Source: an uncultured Alphaproteobacteria bacterium (lineage in GTDB: Bacteria; Pseudomonadota; Alphaproteobacteria; RF32; CAG-239). From it: a stretch of 64,000 bases of DNA. This document shows, piece by piece, positions 17,357 to 25,880 of this stretch (its first letter is position 1; every line of letters begins with the position of its first letter). A program made the position numbers and the translations under genes. The stretch lies in the NCBI GenBank assembly GCA_934254915.1, contig CAKQMH010000002.1, positions 124,001-188,000 of the forward strand, in the 5' to 3' direction. The notes beneath the pieces were generated by a model, which was not told the origin of the DNA, made no database searches, and worked only from the letters and a program-made list of their open reading frames with translations.

Positions 17357-18079
17357 ATGCAGCATTTAAATAATTTTGATGTGATAATTTTAATAATTGT
17401 CGGTATTTCCGCCTTAATAGCCTTAAGCCGCGGTTTGGTCAAAGAAGTGCTGTCAATTATCGGCTGGGTGCTAGGTACGGTAGCGATTATTTATTTACTG
17501 CCGGTTTTAACCCCGTTTGCCAAGTTATACATTGAAAGCGGCTGGCTGGCCGGTGTTGTTACTTCGCTATTTATTTTAATTCTGTTTTTGGTTTTTTGGA
17601 TTTTGACTACCGGTAAAATTGTCGGCAAAATCCGCAGCAGCAAACTCAGTAACGTTGATCGTATCCTTGGTTTGTTTTTTGGTATAGCCCGTGCCTTTTT
17701 GCTGATTATATTATTTTACATTCTGGTTAGTTGGGTTATTCCGGTTGACAAACAGTCTGATGTTTTGCGTGAGTCCAAGTATTTCCAAATTGCCGGCAGC
17801 TTTGCTCAGCCGATTGAGGATCTTATCCCCGAAAGCACTCTGCAGCTGATTCGCGAAAAAACTAAACAGGCCGGTGAAAAAGTCGATGCTGAGGAAGATA
17901 AAGAAGACGAGAGGTCGGTTGACAAGAGTGATGCCGATGAACTCTTTGAAAAACTGACTCAGCCGCAAATTAAAAAAGCCGTAAAAAATAAAACCGATAA
18001 AATCAAAGAAAATTTTGACGGCTATAAAGCCAGCGAGCGTGACAATCTTGACCGCCTGATTGAAAACACTCTTGAATAA
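17357..18079 (+). CDS. cvpA: CvpA family membrane protein
   Basis: Four hydrophobic segments cover about residues 7-140 and contain the family blocks FDVIILIIVGISALIALSRG, IIGWVLG and DRILGLFFGIARAFLL. The family is linked to colicin V production and envelope stress in enterics; its molecular role is not settled. The C-terminal third is charged and predicted helical, longer than in E. coli. It follows radA by 11 bases. The radA-cvpA-purF order known in other Alphaproteobacteria ends here, as purF is absent and a terminator follows. Confidence 0.88.
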   Translation: MQHLNNFDVIILIIVGISALIALSRGLVKEVLSIIGWVLGTVAIIYLLPVLTPFAKLYIESGWLAGVVTSLFILILFLVFWILTTGKIVGKIRSSKLSNVDRILGLFFGIARAFLLIILFYILVSWVIPVDKQSDVLRESKYFQIAGSFAQPIEDLIPESTLQLIREKTKQAGEKVDAEEDKEDERSVDKSDADELFEKLTQPQIKKAVKNKTDKIKENFDGYKASERDNLDRLIENTLE

Positions 18080-18114
18080 GCCGTTTTTTTAGTCGCATTT
18101 AATAGAATAAAAAT

Positions 18115-18157
18115 AAACCCTGTTTTTTCGCCCGTACAGCGTTAAAACAGGGTTTTA
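18115..18157 (+). terminator. Intrinsic terminator after cvpA
   Basis: AAACCCTGTTTT (18115-18126) pairs with AAAACAGGGTTT (18144-18155) and a T follows. It lies between convergent cvpA and recR. Confidence 0.75.
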
Positions 18158-18208
18158 TTATAAACATATCAAAAAATTTTTAAAAACCTCTCCTGAGTCA
18201 TCCGGCGG

Positions 18209-18802
18209 CTATAAACTTTTACGAGAATTTAACGCCAGTTGAATCGTTCCTTCATCCATATAGTCAAGTTCTGCCCCCATAGGAATACCTTGCGCCAGAG
18301 TTGTGACCTTAAGCTCGAATGGTTTAAGTTTCGAAAGCAGGTAATGAGAGGTAATTTGCCCGTCGACCGTTGCCGGTAAAGCTAAAATAATCTCTTTAAC
18401 CTTATCCTTTTCGATTCTTTGCAGCAGACTGTCAATGTTCAAATCTTCAGGTGCTACGCCTTCTAACGCTGATAACACTCCGCCGAGAACGTGATATTTG
18501 CCCTTAAAAAAAGATACACGCTCCATTGCCCACAAATCAGCCACGTCCTGCACTACGCAAATAGTCTGACTGTCGCGGTTTTCGGCTGCACAAATCGAGC
18601 AGGGTGATGTGGTGTCAAAATTACCGCAGATTTCGCAGGTTTTAATGTTTTCAGCCACATCATTCATTGCGGAAATCAGCGGCAGAAACAACGCTTCTTT
18701 TTTCTTAATCAGCTGCAGGACGATTCTTCGTGCCGAACGACTGCCCAGCGATGGCAGTTTACTGATCAGTTTAATCAGTTTTTCAATATCGTTTCCGTTC
18801 AT
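18209..18802 (-). CDS. recR: Recombination mediator RecR
   Basis: RecR works with RecF and RecO to load RecA at single-strand gaps. An N-terminal helix-hairpin-helix (LPSLGSRSARRI) is followed by a C4 zinc finger (CEICGNFDTTSPCSIC) and a Toprim domain that includes ICVVQDVADLWAMER and HVLGGVLSALEGV. Length 197 is standard. It is the last gene of a dnaX-ybaB-recR unit, which is a widely conserved order. Confidence 0.95.
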   Translation of the reverse strand: MNGNDIEKLIKLISKLPSLGSRSARRIVLQLIKKKEALFLPLISAMNDVAENIKTCEICGNFDTTSPCSICAAENRDSQTICVVQDVADLWAMERVSFFKGKYHVLGGVLSALEGVAPEDLNIDSLLQRIEKDKVKEIILALPATVDGQITSHYLLSKLKPFELKVTTLAQGIPMGAELDYMDEGTIQLALNSRKSL

Positions 18803-18813
18803 TCTCAGTCTTC

Positions 18814-19134
18814 TTAAAAAGGAAGTTTCAGCCCGCCGAGATTCAATCCGCCGGTAACATCGGCCATAGAACTTTGCATTTTTGCATCAGCTTTGTTTTT
18901 AGCATCATTATATGCCGCCACAATTAAATCTTCTAAAATATCAATTTCATCAGCCACGGCCAAAGACGGATCAATTTTGACAGCTTTCATTTCATATTTG
19001 CCGTTAATTGTGATTTTAACCATTCCGCCGCCGCTCAGGCCTTCAACTTCTTCCTGCGCCAACTTGGCCTGCATATCTTCCATTTTCTTTTGCATGGCCT
19101 GCGCTTGTTTCATAATTCCCTGCATATTTAACAT
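18814..19134 (-). CDS. Nucleoid-associated protein, YbaB/EbfC family
   Basis: It is a small DNA-binding protein of 106 residues with the helical N-terminus MQGIMKQAQAMQKKMEDMQ and the core VEGLSGGGMVKITINGKYEM characteristic of the family. Members bind DNA as dimers with weak sequence preference. The gene sits between dnaX and recR, its usual place, with gaps of 3 and 11 bases. Confidence 0.93.
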   Translation of the reverse strand: MLNMQGIMKQAQAMQKKMEDMQAKLAQEEVEGLSGGGMVKITINGKYEMKAVKIDPSLAVADEIDILEDLIVAAYNDAKNKADAKMQSSMADVTGGLNLGGLKLPF

Positions 19135-19137
19135 TGT

Positions 19138-20877
19138 TTACAAATCCTCGTCAAAATAAGTTTCAGTTTCATCGTAGTTACTGAGGTCTTCTTGATTTTC
19201 CTCATTGATTTTACGGGTTAAGGTTTCGATTTTTGAACCCTTAAATTCCGCCAAAATGGCTTTAACCAGCGGCAAATCCGAAACATTGCGTTTATTGGCT
19301 TCGGCGGCGGCTTTTTCTTTATCGGCGATTGTTTCTCCCAACGGGCCGGTCAGAATATCTATTTCCCATTTTATACCGGTAGCTTCCAAGAGGAATTTTT
19401 GTAATGTCAGCATAAAATCATTATTGATTTTATCCGACACCCGCATTTTTATTTTCCCGTTGCTGAATTCGGTTATGGAAACATCGTTTTTGAACGCATA
19501 CTCCAACAGCATTTTTTTATTTTGTTCTAAATATGCTGCCAATTCTTCCGGTGTATTGAAGACAACTTTTGCCGTCGTAACCGTATCTTCGTTCTCGCTC
19601 TTTGCGAAAGCGGTTTGCATTTGCTGCGGTTGTTGTTTCACGGCTGTCTGGTAAAACACTTGTGGTGCGGGCGCAGCCGTATTTTTTTCGCTTAGTTTAG
19701 ATTTTTTTTTTACGTCGTTTAGCATTTCAAACGGCGTTGGCAGTGAAGCAGAATAAGCAACCCTGATTAAAATCATCTCCAGTGCATCAATTTGCACCGG
19801 TGCAATTGCCAATTCATTAACCCCTTTAAGCATCATCTGCCAGATTTTTGACAGGATAGCAATTGAGGCATTGGGCGCCAGCTTTTTGCAAAATTCTTTT
19901 TCACTTTCCGATAGGTCATCGGTATCAATGCTGGAAGGAACAATTTTCGCCTTGGCCAACATATGGGTAATGCTGATTAAGTCTTGCAACAAGGTTGTAG
20001 GATTAGCCCCGTTTTTATATTGTTCGTTAAGGTTGGCGACTACGGTATTGGTATTACCGCTCAGCAGATTCTCGAACAAAACAAAAGTTTGATTACGGTC
20101 GGCCAGACCAATCATATTCTTAACAATATCGGTTTTAACTTTACCCGAACCTAATGAAATTGCCTGATCAAGCAGTGATAATCCGTCACGGCAAGAACCG
20201 TCAGCTGCTTTGGCAATAATATGCAAAGCCTCATCTTCGGCTTCCAAATTTTCTTTTTTGATAATGTTCTTAAAATGATTAACCAGAGTATCAACCGTCA
20301 ACCGTTGTAAGTCAAAACGTTGGCATCTTGACAATACCGTAATCGGAACTTTGCGAATTTCGGTAGTCGCAAAAATAAAAATAACATGCGATGGCGGCTC
20401 TTCCAAGGTTTTCAAAAGTGCATTAAAGGCGTTTTTGGACAACATATGCACTTCGTCGATGATATAAATTTTATAGCGGGCATTGGTTGGTTTATAACGT
20501 ACTCCGTCTAAAATCTCGCGAATATCATCAACCCCGGTGCGTGACGCCGCATCAAGTTCCAATACATCAATATGACGAGAAGCCGCAATAGCTTTGCAAT
20601 TTTCACAAACACCGCAAGGATTAATCGTCGGCCCGCCGTTACCGTCAGGACCGGTACAATTCAGAGCTTTAGCAATCAAGCGTGCCGTTGTAGTTTTTCC
20701 CACACCGCGGATGCCGGTCAAAATATAGGCATGGTGCAACCGATTGTTTTTTATGGCATTAGTCAGCGTCTGAACCAACGCATCCTGCCCCAACAGTTCA
20801 TCAAAACTTTGCGGACGATATTTGCGTGCCAGAACTACATATTGCTGATCTTGATTTTCTAAATTATTTTCTGCCAT
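19138..20877 (-). CDS. dnaX: DNA polymerase III subunits tau and gamma
   Basis: DnaX is the ATPase of the clamp loader; tau also ties polymerase and helicase together. The P-loop GIRGVGKT is at 55-62, the zinc-binding cysteines at 74, 88, 91 and 94, and the DExx box in IIDEVHML. The start at MAENNLENQ gives 579 residues; a longer frame would run back into the SRP RNA gene. A run of ten A residues at codons 389-392 precedes in-frame stops in both other frames, so a gamma-like form of about 393 residues may be made by slippage. Confidence 0.95.
   Translation of the reverse strand: MAENNLENQDQQYVVLARKYRPQSFDELLGQDALVQTLTNAIKNNRLHHAYILTGIRGVGKTTTARLIAKALNCTGPDGNGGPTINPCGVCENCKAIAASRHIDVLELDAASRTGVDDIREILDGVRYKPTNARYKIYIIDEVHMLSKNAFNALLKTLEEPPSHVIFIFATTEIRKVPITVLSRCQRFDLQRLTVDTLVNHFKNIIKKENLEAEDEALHIIAKAADGSCRDGLSLLDQAISLGSGKVKTDIVKNMIGLADRNQTFVLFENLLSGNTNTVVANLNEQYKNGANPTTLLQDLISITHMLAKAKIVPSSIDTDDLSESEKEFCKKLAPNASIAILSKIWQMMLKGVNELAIAPVQIDALEMILIRVAYSASLPTPFEMLNDVKKKSKLSEKNTAAPAPQVFYQTAVKQQPQQMQTAFAKSENEDTVTTAKVVFNTPEELAAYLEQNKKMLLEYAFKNDVSITEFSNGKIKMRVSDKINNDFMLTLQKFLLEATGIKWEIDILTGPLGETIADKEKAAAEANKRNVSDLPLVKAILAEFKGSKIETLTRKINEENQEDLSNYDETETYFDEDL
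19702..19711 (-). promoter_or_regulatory. Candidate dnaX slippage site (A10)
   Basis: On the coding strand GTA is followed by three AAA codons (ten A in a row). After it, the -1 frame reads ATC TAA and the +1 frame reads CTA AAC TAA, so either shift ends translation at once. The position matches the end of clamp-loader domain III. Confidence 0.55.
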
Positions 20878-20892
20878 AAGTTCAAACCTGTA

Positions 20893-20988
20893 AAAAAGGA
20901 GGAGAACAACGACCCTGATTACATTCGTTACGGCTGCTTTCTTCCGAACCTGACCGGATTGGCGACAAACCAGCCCACTGTTCTCCAT
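20893..20988 (-). ncRNA. ffs: Bacterial small signal recognition particle RNA (4.5S)
   Basis: The minus strand carries the SRP RNA apical domain GGTCAGGTTCGGAAGAAAGC, close to the universal GGTCAGG-tCCGGAA-GAAGCAGCC form, and GCAGCC follows. The ends pair: GGAGAACA (from 20986) with TGTTCTCC (ending at 20901), followed by CTCC and six T as terminator. The RNA binds Ffh and targets membrane proteins co-translationally. Its position just upstream of dnaX on the same strand is frequent in Alphaproteobacteria. End points are good to a few bases. Confidence 0.92.
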
Positions 20989-21047
20989 TGCTTATACATA
21001 ACAGAAAACAACCTTTTTTCAAGTATATTTTGGGCTTATGCGCTTAA

Positions 21048-22523
21048 TTATTGAATAACGATATTCATTTGTTTAAGCTCGTTAGCCACGGCATCGCGTT
21101 GGTTGATTTCCGAGCTTGAAACACTGCCGGCCGTATCCAACACTTCACCGTAAATGCTTATTTCTGCGGTGGATTTGTCTTTGCCGTATATACGTGGAGC
21201 AATATATTCCGGCGAAATTTTTACCGCTGATAAAAGCTGGTTATCGCCGTTGTCGCTGAACCGTTTGGGTGCGGCTTCAACCACCACATCACCATTCGGG
21301 CGAATTTCCATAATATCAAGACTGTGTTGGTTTGTTCCGTCTTCAAACAATCTGAAGCCGCCGTTTATACCGGCATAGCCATCGGGATTGGTTATGGCCT
21401 GATTTAAATCGTCAAGATTTTGCTTGGCCAAACTGTTAGCCAAGGCCACCGCATCATAGGCGACCGAATACAAACTGCTGGGGCGTTCATTAAACAGGTT
21501 GTTATATTTGTTGGCAAAATAGCTGCTGTATGTCCGTGACAATGCCGGATACCAGCTTTTTACAATCATCGATTCTTTGTTATAATATCCGTTTTCCCAA
21601 ATTGATGTTCCCAAAAACTGAACTTGCGGATAAGCAACATCATAATAAGCAAACATCGAAATCGCCGATGTCAATTTTGCTCCGGATTCGGGAATAATTA
21701 TAGCATCAAACCCGACATCGCCCAGTCCTTCTTTGGTTTTAAGCCGCTGTAAAGCTTTAGCCGCCGCCGTATCACCGTTATTGGCTTTTTGCTGCAAGTT
21801 GTTTTTCAAGGCATTAAGCTGTCCTTTACGTGTGTTATAATTGGTCATTTGCTTGATTATTTCCGAAAAATCGGATGTCGCCGGCGGATAATAACCGATA
21901 ACGCTGACCCTTACCCCGTTTTTCTGTGCTGACTTAACCGCGGCTTTAGCCACAGCATTACCGGTTGAGTTGTCGGGAATCAGCAGAGCAAAACGTGAAC
22001 GTCCTTTTTGTGCGGCATAAGTCATGATACGGTTAACCTGTTCCTCAACCAACAAACCTAAAGTGTAAACTGTCGGCTGCAAAACTTCCTGCGAAGTTGA
22101 AAAAGCGATAACCGGCACGCCTTTATAAATGGTTTCATTGGCAATGGCTTGAACTTCGGTACTCATCAACGGGCCGATAATCAAATTCGCATGTTGGCGT
22201 ATGGCATTTTCTGCAGCGATTCGCGCCCCGCTGGCAGTGCTTTGTGTGTCATAATATTGCAAAATTAAATTAGGATTTTTCACATCATCTAGTGCTAACA
22301 TGGTGGCATTGCGCAAACCTTGTCCTTGTTTGGCGGCCTGACCGCTGAGCGGTAACAAAACCCCCACGCGGAAACTGGAGCTGCCGGAGATGTTTATTTC
22401 GCTTATTTCGGTGTTGATTACATCTGCTCCGCCGTTTGCTGCCACCTTTGGTTTTTCGGTGGTGGAACAAGCTGCCAAAGCTATGCAGAAAAATAAAAAA
22501 CTAAATTTTTTTAACACTTGCAT
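21048..22523 (-). CDS. Penicillin-binding protein activator (LpoA-like) lipoprotein
   Basis: The lipobox LAAC places the lipidated cysteine at residue 19. The rest is a periplasmic-binding-protein type I fold: VGVLLPLSGQAAKQGQGLRN, then LIIGPLMSTEVQAIA and VPVIAFSTS, as in LpoA and branched-chain amino acid receptors. LpoA activates peptidoglycan synthases from the outer membrane. The position divergent from rsmI and near yraN is the same as E. coli lpoA. Length 491 is between E. coli LpoA and plain binding proteins, so the assignment rests on context as well as fold. Confidence 0.8.
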   Translation of the reverse strand: MQVLKKFSFLFFCIALAACSTTEKPKVAANGGADVINTEISEINISGSSSFRVGVLLPLSGQAAKQGQGLRNATMLALDDVKNPNLILQYYDTQSTASGARIAAENAIRQHANLIIGPLMSTEVQAIANETIYKGVPVIAFSTSQEVLQPTVYTLGLLVEEQVNRIMTYAAQKGRSRFALLIPDNSTGNAVAKAAVKSAQKNGVRVSVIGYYPPATSDFSEIIKQMTNYNTRKGQLNALKNNLQQKANNGDTAAAKALQRLKTKEGLGDVGFDAIIIPESGAKLTSAISMFAYYDVAYPQVQFLGTSIWENGYYNKESMIVKSWYPALSRTYSSYFANKYNNLFNERPSSLYSVAYDAVALANSLAKQNLDDLNQAITNPDGYAGINGGFRLFEDGTNQHSLDIMEIRPNGDVVVEAAPKRFSDNGDNQLLSAVKISPEYIAPRIYGKDKSTAEISIYGEVLDTAGSVSSSEINQRDAVANELKQMNIVIQ

Positions 22524-22595
22524 TTTATCCTAAAATATAAAACAATCTTGATTAAAATTTTAGTTTAATTTTTTCGTCTTGTAAAGAGAGGTTTC

Positions 22596-23432
22596 TTGAA
22601 AAGCGGTATTTATGTGGTCGCCACTCCGATTGGCAATTTGGGTGATATTTCCGCCCGCGCCTTGGAGGTGTTGCAAGCGGCGGATGTTATTGCCTGTGAA
22701 GATACCAGAGTGACTAAAAAACTGTTTTCACTCTTGGGGCTGAACTTAAATAAAAAGTTCATCACTTTTCAGGATCATAATGAGGAAGAACAGGCGCAAA
22801 AACTGATTGATATGGTTAATCAGGGTTTGGCAATTGCGCAGGTCAGCGATGCCGGCAGCCCGCTTATTTCCGATCCCGGTTATCATCTGATTAAACATTG
22901 CCGCGAGCAAGGAGTTAAAGTTTATGCCGTTCCCGGAGCCTGCGCCTTAATTTGTGCGCTTCAGCTCTCCGGCTTGCCGACCAACAGCTTTATGTTTGCC
23001 GGTTTTATTCCGAATAAAGACAAAGCACGCTACGATTTATTTAATAAACTTAAAGCTTTGGACACCACTCTGGTCTTTTATGAAACGGCTAATCGGATTC
23101 TTAAAACTCTGGGTGTTATGCGGGAGCTTTTTCCGCAGCGGGAAATAGCCGTTGCCCGCGAAATAACCAAAGTTTATGAAGAATGTCAAAACGGTACAGC
23201 TAATGAATTGATAACACATTTTACGGCTAACGAACCGAAAGGCGAAATGGTGGTTATGGTTGCCCCGCCGACTGTGGCTGATTTACCATCGGTTGATGTC
23301 GATTCTTTGCTGCGGGCTGCAATGGTTGATTGCAGCCTTAAAGACGCCGTCAAACAAATAACCGCCGCATATAATCTTAATAAGAATGAGGTTTACGCTC
23401 AGGCGCTGAAAATCAAAAATGAACAATTATAA
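22596..23432 (+). CDS. rsmI: 16S rRNA (cytidine-1402-2'-O)-methyltransferase RsmI
   Basis: RsmI methylates the 2'-hydroxyl of C1402 in 16S rRNA with SAM. The tetrapyrrole-methylase fold is marked by YVVATPIGNLGDIS at the N-terminus, EDTRVTKKL, VSDAGSPLISDPG and VPGACALICALQLSGLP. Length 278 is normal. The start is TTG, with AGAGAGG a few bases upstream. The next gene, yraN, overlaps its end by 14 bases. Confidence 0.94.
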   Translation: MKSGIYVVATPIGNLGDISARALEVLQAADVIACEDTRVTKKLFSLLGLNLNKKFITFQDHNEEEQAQKLIDMVNQGLAIAQVSDAGSPLISDPGYHLIKHCREQGVKVYAVPGACALICALQLSGLPTNSFMFAGFIPNKDKARYDLFNKLKALDTTLVFYETANRILKTLGVMRELFPQREIAVAREITKVYEECQNGTANELITHFTANEPKGEMVVMVAPPTVADLPSVDVDSLLRAAMVDCSLKDAVKQITAAYNLNKNEVYAQALKIKNEQL

Positions 23433-23769
23433 AAGCGGACATTGGGCGGAATTGATAGCCCTTAATTATCTTCGCTGCTGCGGCTACAGTCTGGTTTGCC
23501 GCAATTATCAGGCTTTGCGCGGAACAATGGCCGGTGAGATTGATCTTATTATGCGCAAAGGTCGAACCATTGTCTTTGTCGAGGTTAAAAAACGTTCAAC
23601 TCTCGATAATGCGGCGTATGCCATTCAGCCCCGACAACAAGAGCGGATTCGTTATGCTGCTGAAGCTTTTCTGGCTTCACATCCGCAATTTGCCGAATTT
23701 GATATTCGGTTTGACGCGGTTTTAATTGCTTTTCCGTTTAAGCTGAAACATTTGCCCGACGCTTTTTAA
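23419..23769 (+). CDS. YraN (UPF0102) endonuclease-like protein
   Basis: The 116 residues show the family order: GHWAELIALNYL, GEIDLIMRKG, and FVEVKKR. These residues (E, D and ExK) form the active-site pattern of the Holliday-junction resolvase-like nuclease fold, though YraN activity is not well established. It is translationally coupled to rsmI. E. coli has the same rsmI/lpoA/yraN neighbourhood. Confidence 0.9.
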   Translation: MNNYKSGHWAELIALNYLRCCGYSLVCRNYQALRGTMAGEIDLIMRKGRTIVFVEVKKRSTLDNAAYAIQPRQQERIRYAAEAFLASHPQFAEFDIRFDAVLIAFPFKLKHLPDAF

Positions 23770-23778
23770 TTCATAACA

Positions 23779-23806
23779 AGAAACCCTGCTCTTGAGCAGG
23801 GTTTCT
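23779..23806. terminator. Intrinsic terminator between yraN and tsf
   Basis: AGAAACCCTGC (23779-23789) pairs with GCAGGGTTTCT (about 23796-23806). It lies between convergent genes, so it may act on both. Confidence 0.7.
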
Positions 23807-23828
23807 GTTAAATCTAAGCTTATAGAGC

Positions 23829-24755
23829 TTATTTTTTGAGCTGTGAAGCAACTTCTGCGGCGAAGTCTTCTTCTTTTTTCTGCAGACCTTCACCGAGTTT
23901 GAAGCAAGCATAGTCAACAATCTTGATGTCTGCGCCCATTTCTTTAGCGGCATCGGCAACAACTTGTTTAACCTTCTTATCCGGATCCATGATATAAGCT
24001 TGTTCTTCCAAAACAACTTCGTCATAGAATTTACGAACACGGCCTTCAACCATTTTTTCAATGATGTTAGCCGGTTTGCCGGAAGCTTTTGCCTGTTCGG
24101 AATAAATAGCTTTTTCATGCTCAACTGCCGCCGGATCAACACCGGCAATAGTCAAAGCTACCGGATTGGTAGCAGCAATGTGCATGGCAATGTGTTTGCC
24201 AAGTTCGGCCAATTTAGCCTTATCGCCGGTTGATTCCAGCGCAACCAAAACGCCGATTTTACCGGTATTTGCACTGCTGGCATTATGAATATACGAAGCA
24301 ACAACGCCATTGTTTACTTCTACGACTTTTGCCCGACGCAGGTTCATATTTTCACCGATTTTGGCAATCATGTCAGTCAGACGTTCTTCAAAAGTTTTAC
24401 CGCATTTCGGGCAATTGAAGTTTTTCATCTCGCAAACATCGCCATGGCATTTCAAAGCGACAATGGCGGCATCGGCAACATATTCTTGGAAAATGTCGTT
24501 TTTAGCCACAAAGTCGGTTTCAGAGTTAACTTCGACAACCGCACCTTTATTACCTTCAACATAAACCGAAACCAAACCTTCGGCAGCGATACGGCTGGCT
24601 TTTTTTGCCGCGGAAGCCAAACCTTTTTTGCGCAGCCAGTCAACAGCTTCATCCATATTGCCGTTGCATTCAACCAAAGCTTTTTTGCAGTCAAGCATTC
24701 CGGCGCTGGTTGCTTCTCTGAGTTCTTTAACCATAGCGGCTGTAATATCTGTCAT
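23829..24755 (-). CDS. tsf: Translation elongation factor Ts, with a four-cysteine insert
   Basis: EF-Ts exchanges GDP for GTP on EF-Tu. The UBA-like N-terminus (VKELREATSAGMLDCKKAL) and the catalytic TDFVAKND at 80-87 are standard. Residues 103-118 contain C-x4-C-x6-C-x2-C (C103, C108, C115, C118, ending CPKCGKTF), which looks like a zinc knuckle and is not a usual EF-Ts feature. The two core subdomains follow with IGENMNLRRA. Length 308 is normal. It lies downstream of rpsB, the common order, with a hairpin between. Confidence 0.95.
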   Translation of the reverse strand: MTDITAAMVKELREATSAGMLDCKKALVECNGNMDEAVDWLRKKGLASAAKKASRIAAEGLVSVYVEGNKGAVVEVNSETDFVAKNDIFQEYVADAAIVALKCHGDVCEMKNFNCPKCGKTFEERLTDMIAKIGENMNLRRAKVVEVNNGVVASYIHNASSANTGKIGVLVALESTGDKAKLAELGKHIAMHIAATNPVALTIAGVDPAAVEHEKAIYSEQAKASGKPANIIEKMVEGRVRKFYDEVVLEEQAYIMDPDKKVKQVVADAAKEMGADIKIVDYACFKLGEGLQKKEEDFAAEVASQLKK

Positions 24756-24784
24756 TTCAAAATCCTTCTTTTCTGATTAATTAA

Positions 24785-24822
24785 CGGCGATATTCGATAA
24801 TATGATTTAAAGAATACCGCCG
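24785..24822 (-). promoter_or_regulatory. Hairpin between rpsB and tsf
   Basis: On the minus strand CGGCGGTATTC pairs with GAATATCGCCG (11 bp with one G-U) around a 16-base loop. It has no T-run on this strand, so a processing or attenuation signal is more likely than a full terminator. Confidence 0.4.
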
Positions 24823-24859
24823 CTTATTTTTTTTGATATATTTCTAAAATGATTTAGAA

Positions 24860-25663
24860 CTATTCGGCAGCAGCCTCAGCGGTTGCTTTTTTCGAAGCTC
24901 TTTTTTTAGCCGGTTTGGCAGCTTCTTCAACGTTCTCAACCATTTCGTCAACTTTAACGCCTTGAGCAGCGATTTGTGCCTGCATACCATCCAAAACAGC
25001 AGCTGAAACTAATTCGCAGTAGAATTGGATAGCGCGGATAGCGTCATCGTTACCCGGAACCGGTAAATCAACTTCTTCAGGGTTAGCGTTGGTATCAACA
25101 ATACCGATAACCGGAATGCCGAGTTTCTTAGCTTCTTTGATTGCCAAAGATTCTTTACCTGTATCAATTACAAACAACAAATCCGGTTGGCCGCCCATAT
25201 TCATGATACCGCCCAATTCCTGATTGAGTTTGCCTTGTTCTTTTTTCAGGTTCAGCATTTCTTTTTTCGTGTAACCGGTATAGTCGTTTTTTTCTTCCAT
25301 TTCGTTGAGTTTAACCAAACGTGAAATAGATTTGTAAACGGTTTTCCAGTTAGTCAGCATACCGCCCAACCAACGATGGTTGACATAGTATTGACCGCAA
25401 CGCTCAGCATTTTCTTTAATGATATCCTGAGCTTGTCTTTTTGTACCAACGAACAAAACCTTACCACCATTAGCTACGATTTCACGAGTGGTAGCCAAAG
25501 CAGTGTAAAGCATCGGGTAAGTTTTTTGCAGGTCAATGATGTGAATATTGTCTTTTTTGCCATAAATGTAAGGAGCCATTTTCGGATTCCAACGACGAGC
25601 GTGGTGTCCGAAGTGAACGCCGGCTTCAACCATTTGGCGCAAAGTAAATGTAGGAATAGCCAT
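24860..25663 (-). CDS. rpsB: 30S ribosomal protein S2
   Basis: S2 binds late to the 30S subunit and is needed for S1 attachment. The N-terminus FTLRQMVEAGVHFGHHARRWNP and the blocks IDLQKTYPML, HRWLGGMLTNWKT and IGIVDTNANPEEVDLPVPGNDDA are unmistakable. The Lys/Ala-rich C-terminal tail extends the protein to 267 residues, as in many Alphaproteobacteria. AAGGAT precedes the ATG. A structured leader may regulate it. Confidence 0.97.
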   Translation of the reverse strand: MAIPTFTLRQMVEAGVHFGHHARRWNPKMAPYIYGKKDNIHIIDLQKTYPMLYTALATTREIVANGGKVLFVGTKRQAQDIIKENAERCGQYYVNHRWLGGMLTNWKTVYKSISRLVKLNEMEEKNDYTGYTKKEMLNLKKEQGKLNQELGGIMNMGGQPDLLFVIDTGKESLAIKEAKKLGIPVIGIVDTNANPEEVDLPVPGNDDAIRAIQFYCELVSAAVLDGMQAQIAAQGVKVDEMVENVEEAAKPAKKRASKKATAEAAAE

Positions 25664-25682
25664 ATTAAAATATCCTTTATTT

Positions 25683-25729
25683 TCCGGTTATACCTCCGCA
25701 GGCTCGTAGTCTTATAATCAGACACCGGA
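25683..25729 (-). promoter_or_regulatory. Possible structured leader of rpsB
   Basis: On the minus strand TCCGGT (25729-25724) pairs with ACCGGA (25688-25683). Inside, GTCT-GATTATA-AGAC and CCT-GCGG-AGG can each form a small hairpin, giving a three-way junction about 20 bases before the rpsB start codon. Ribosomal protein S2 operons are often regulated by such leaders. The structure is inferred by eye. Confidence 0.4.
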
Positions 25730-25842
25730 GTGAGGCTTAAAAGCAGCCCCCAATACCTGCGTGTGGGTTTGAGAACCGCACCATGCGATTCTTTCGCTTT
25801 GTTTTTTATAGCTGTTTTTCTGATTTTGCAAGCATTTTTTTA

Positions 25843-25871
25843 AACAAAAAAAGCACCCTGAAAGGTGCTTT
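25843..25871 (-). terminator. Intrinsic terminator of the membrane-protein gene
   Basis: AAAGCACC (25850-25857) pairs with GGTGCTTT (25864-25871), and on the minus strand a run of T follows. Confidence 0.7.
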
Positions 25872-25880
25872 TGAAAAAAA

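Noticed and set aside
20878..20988. N-terminal extension of dnaX by 37 residues
   Set aside because: These bases encode the SRP RNA.
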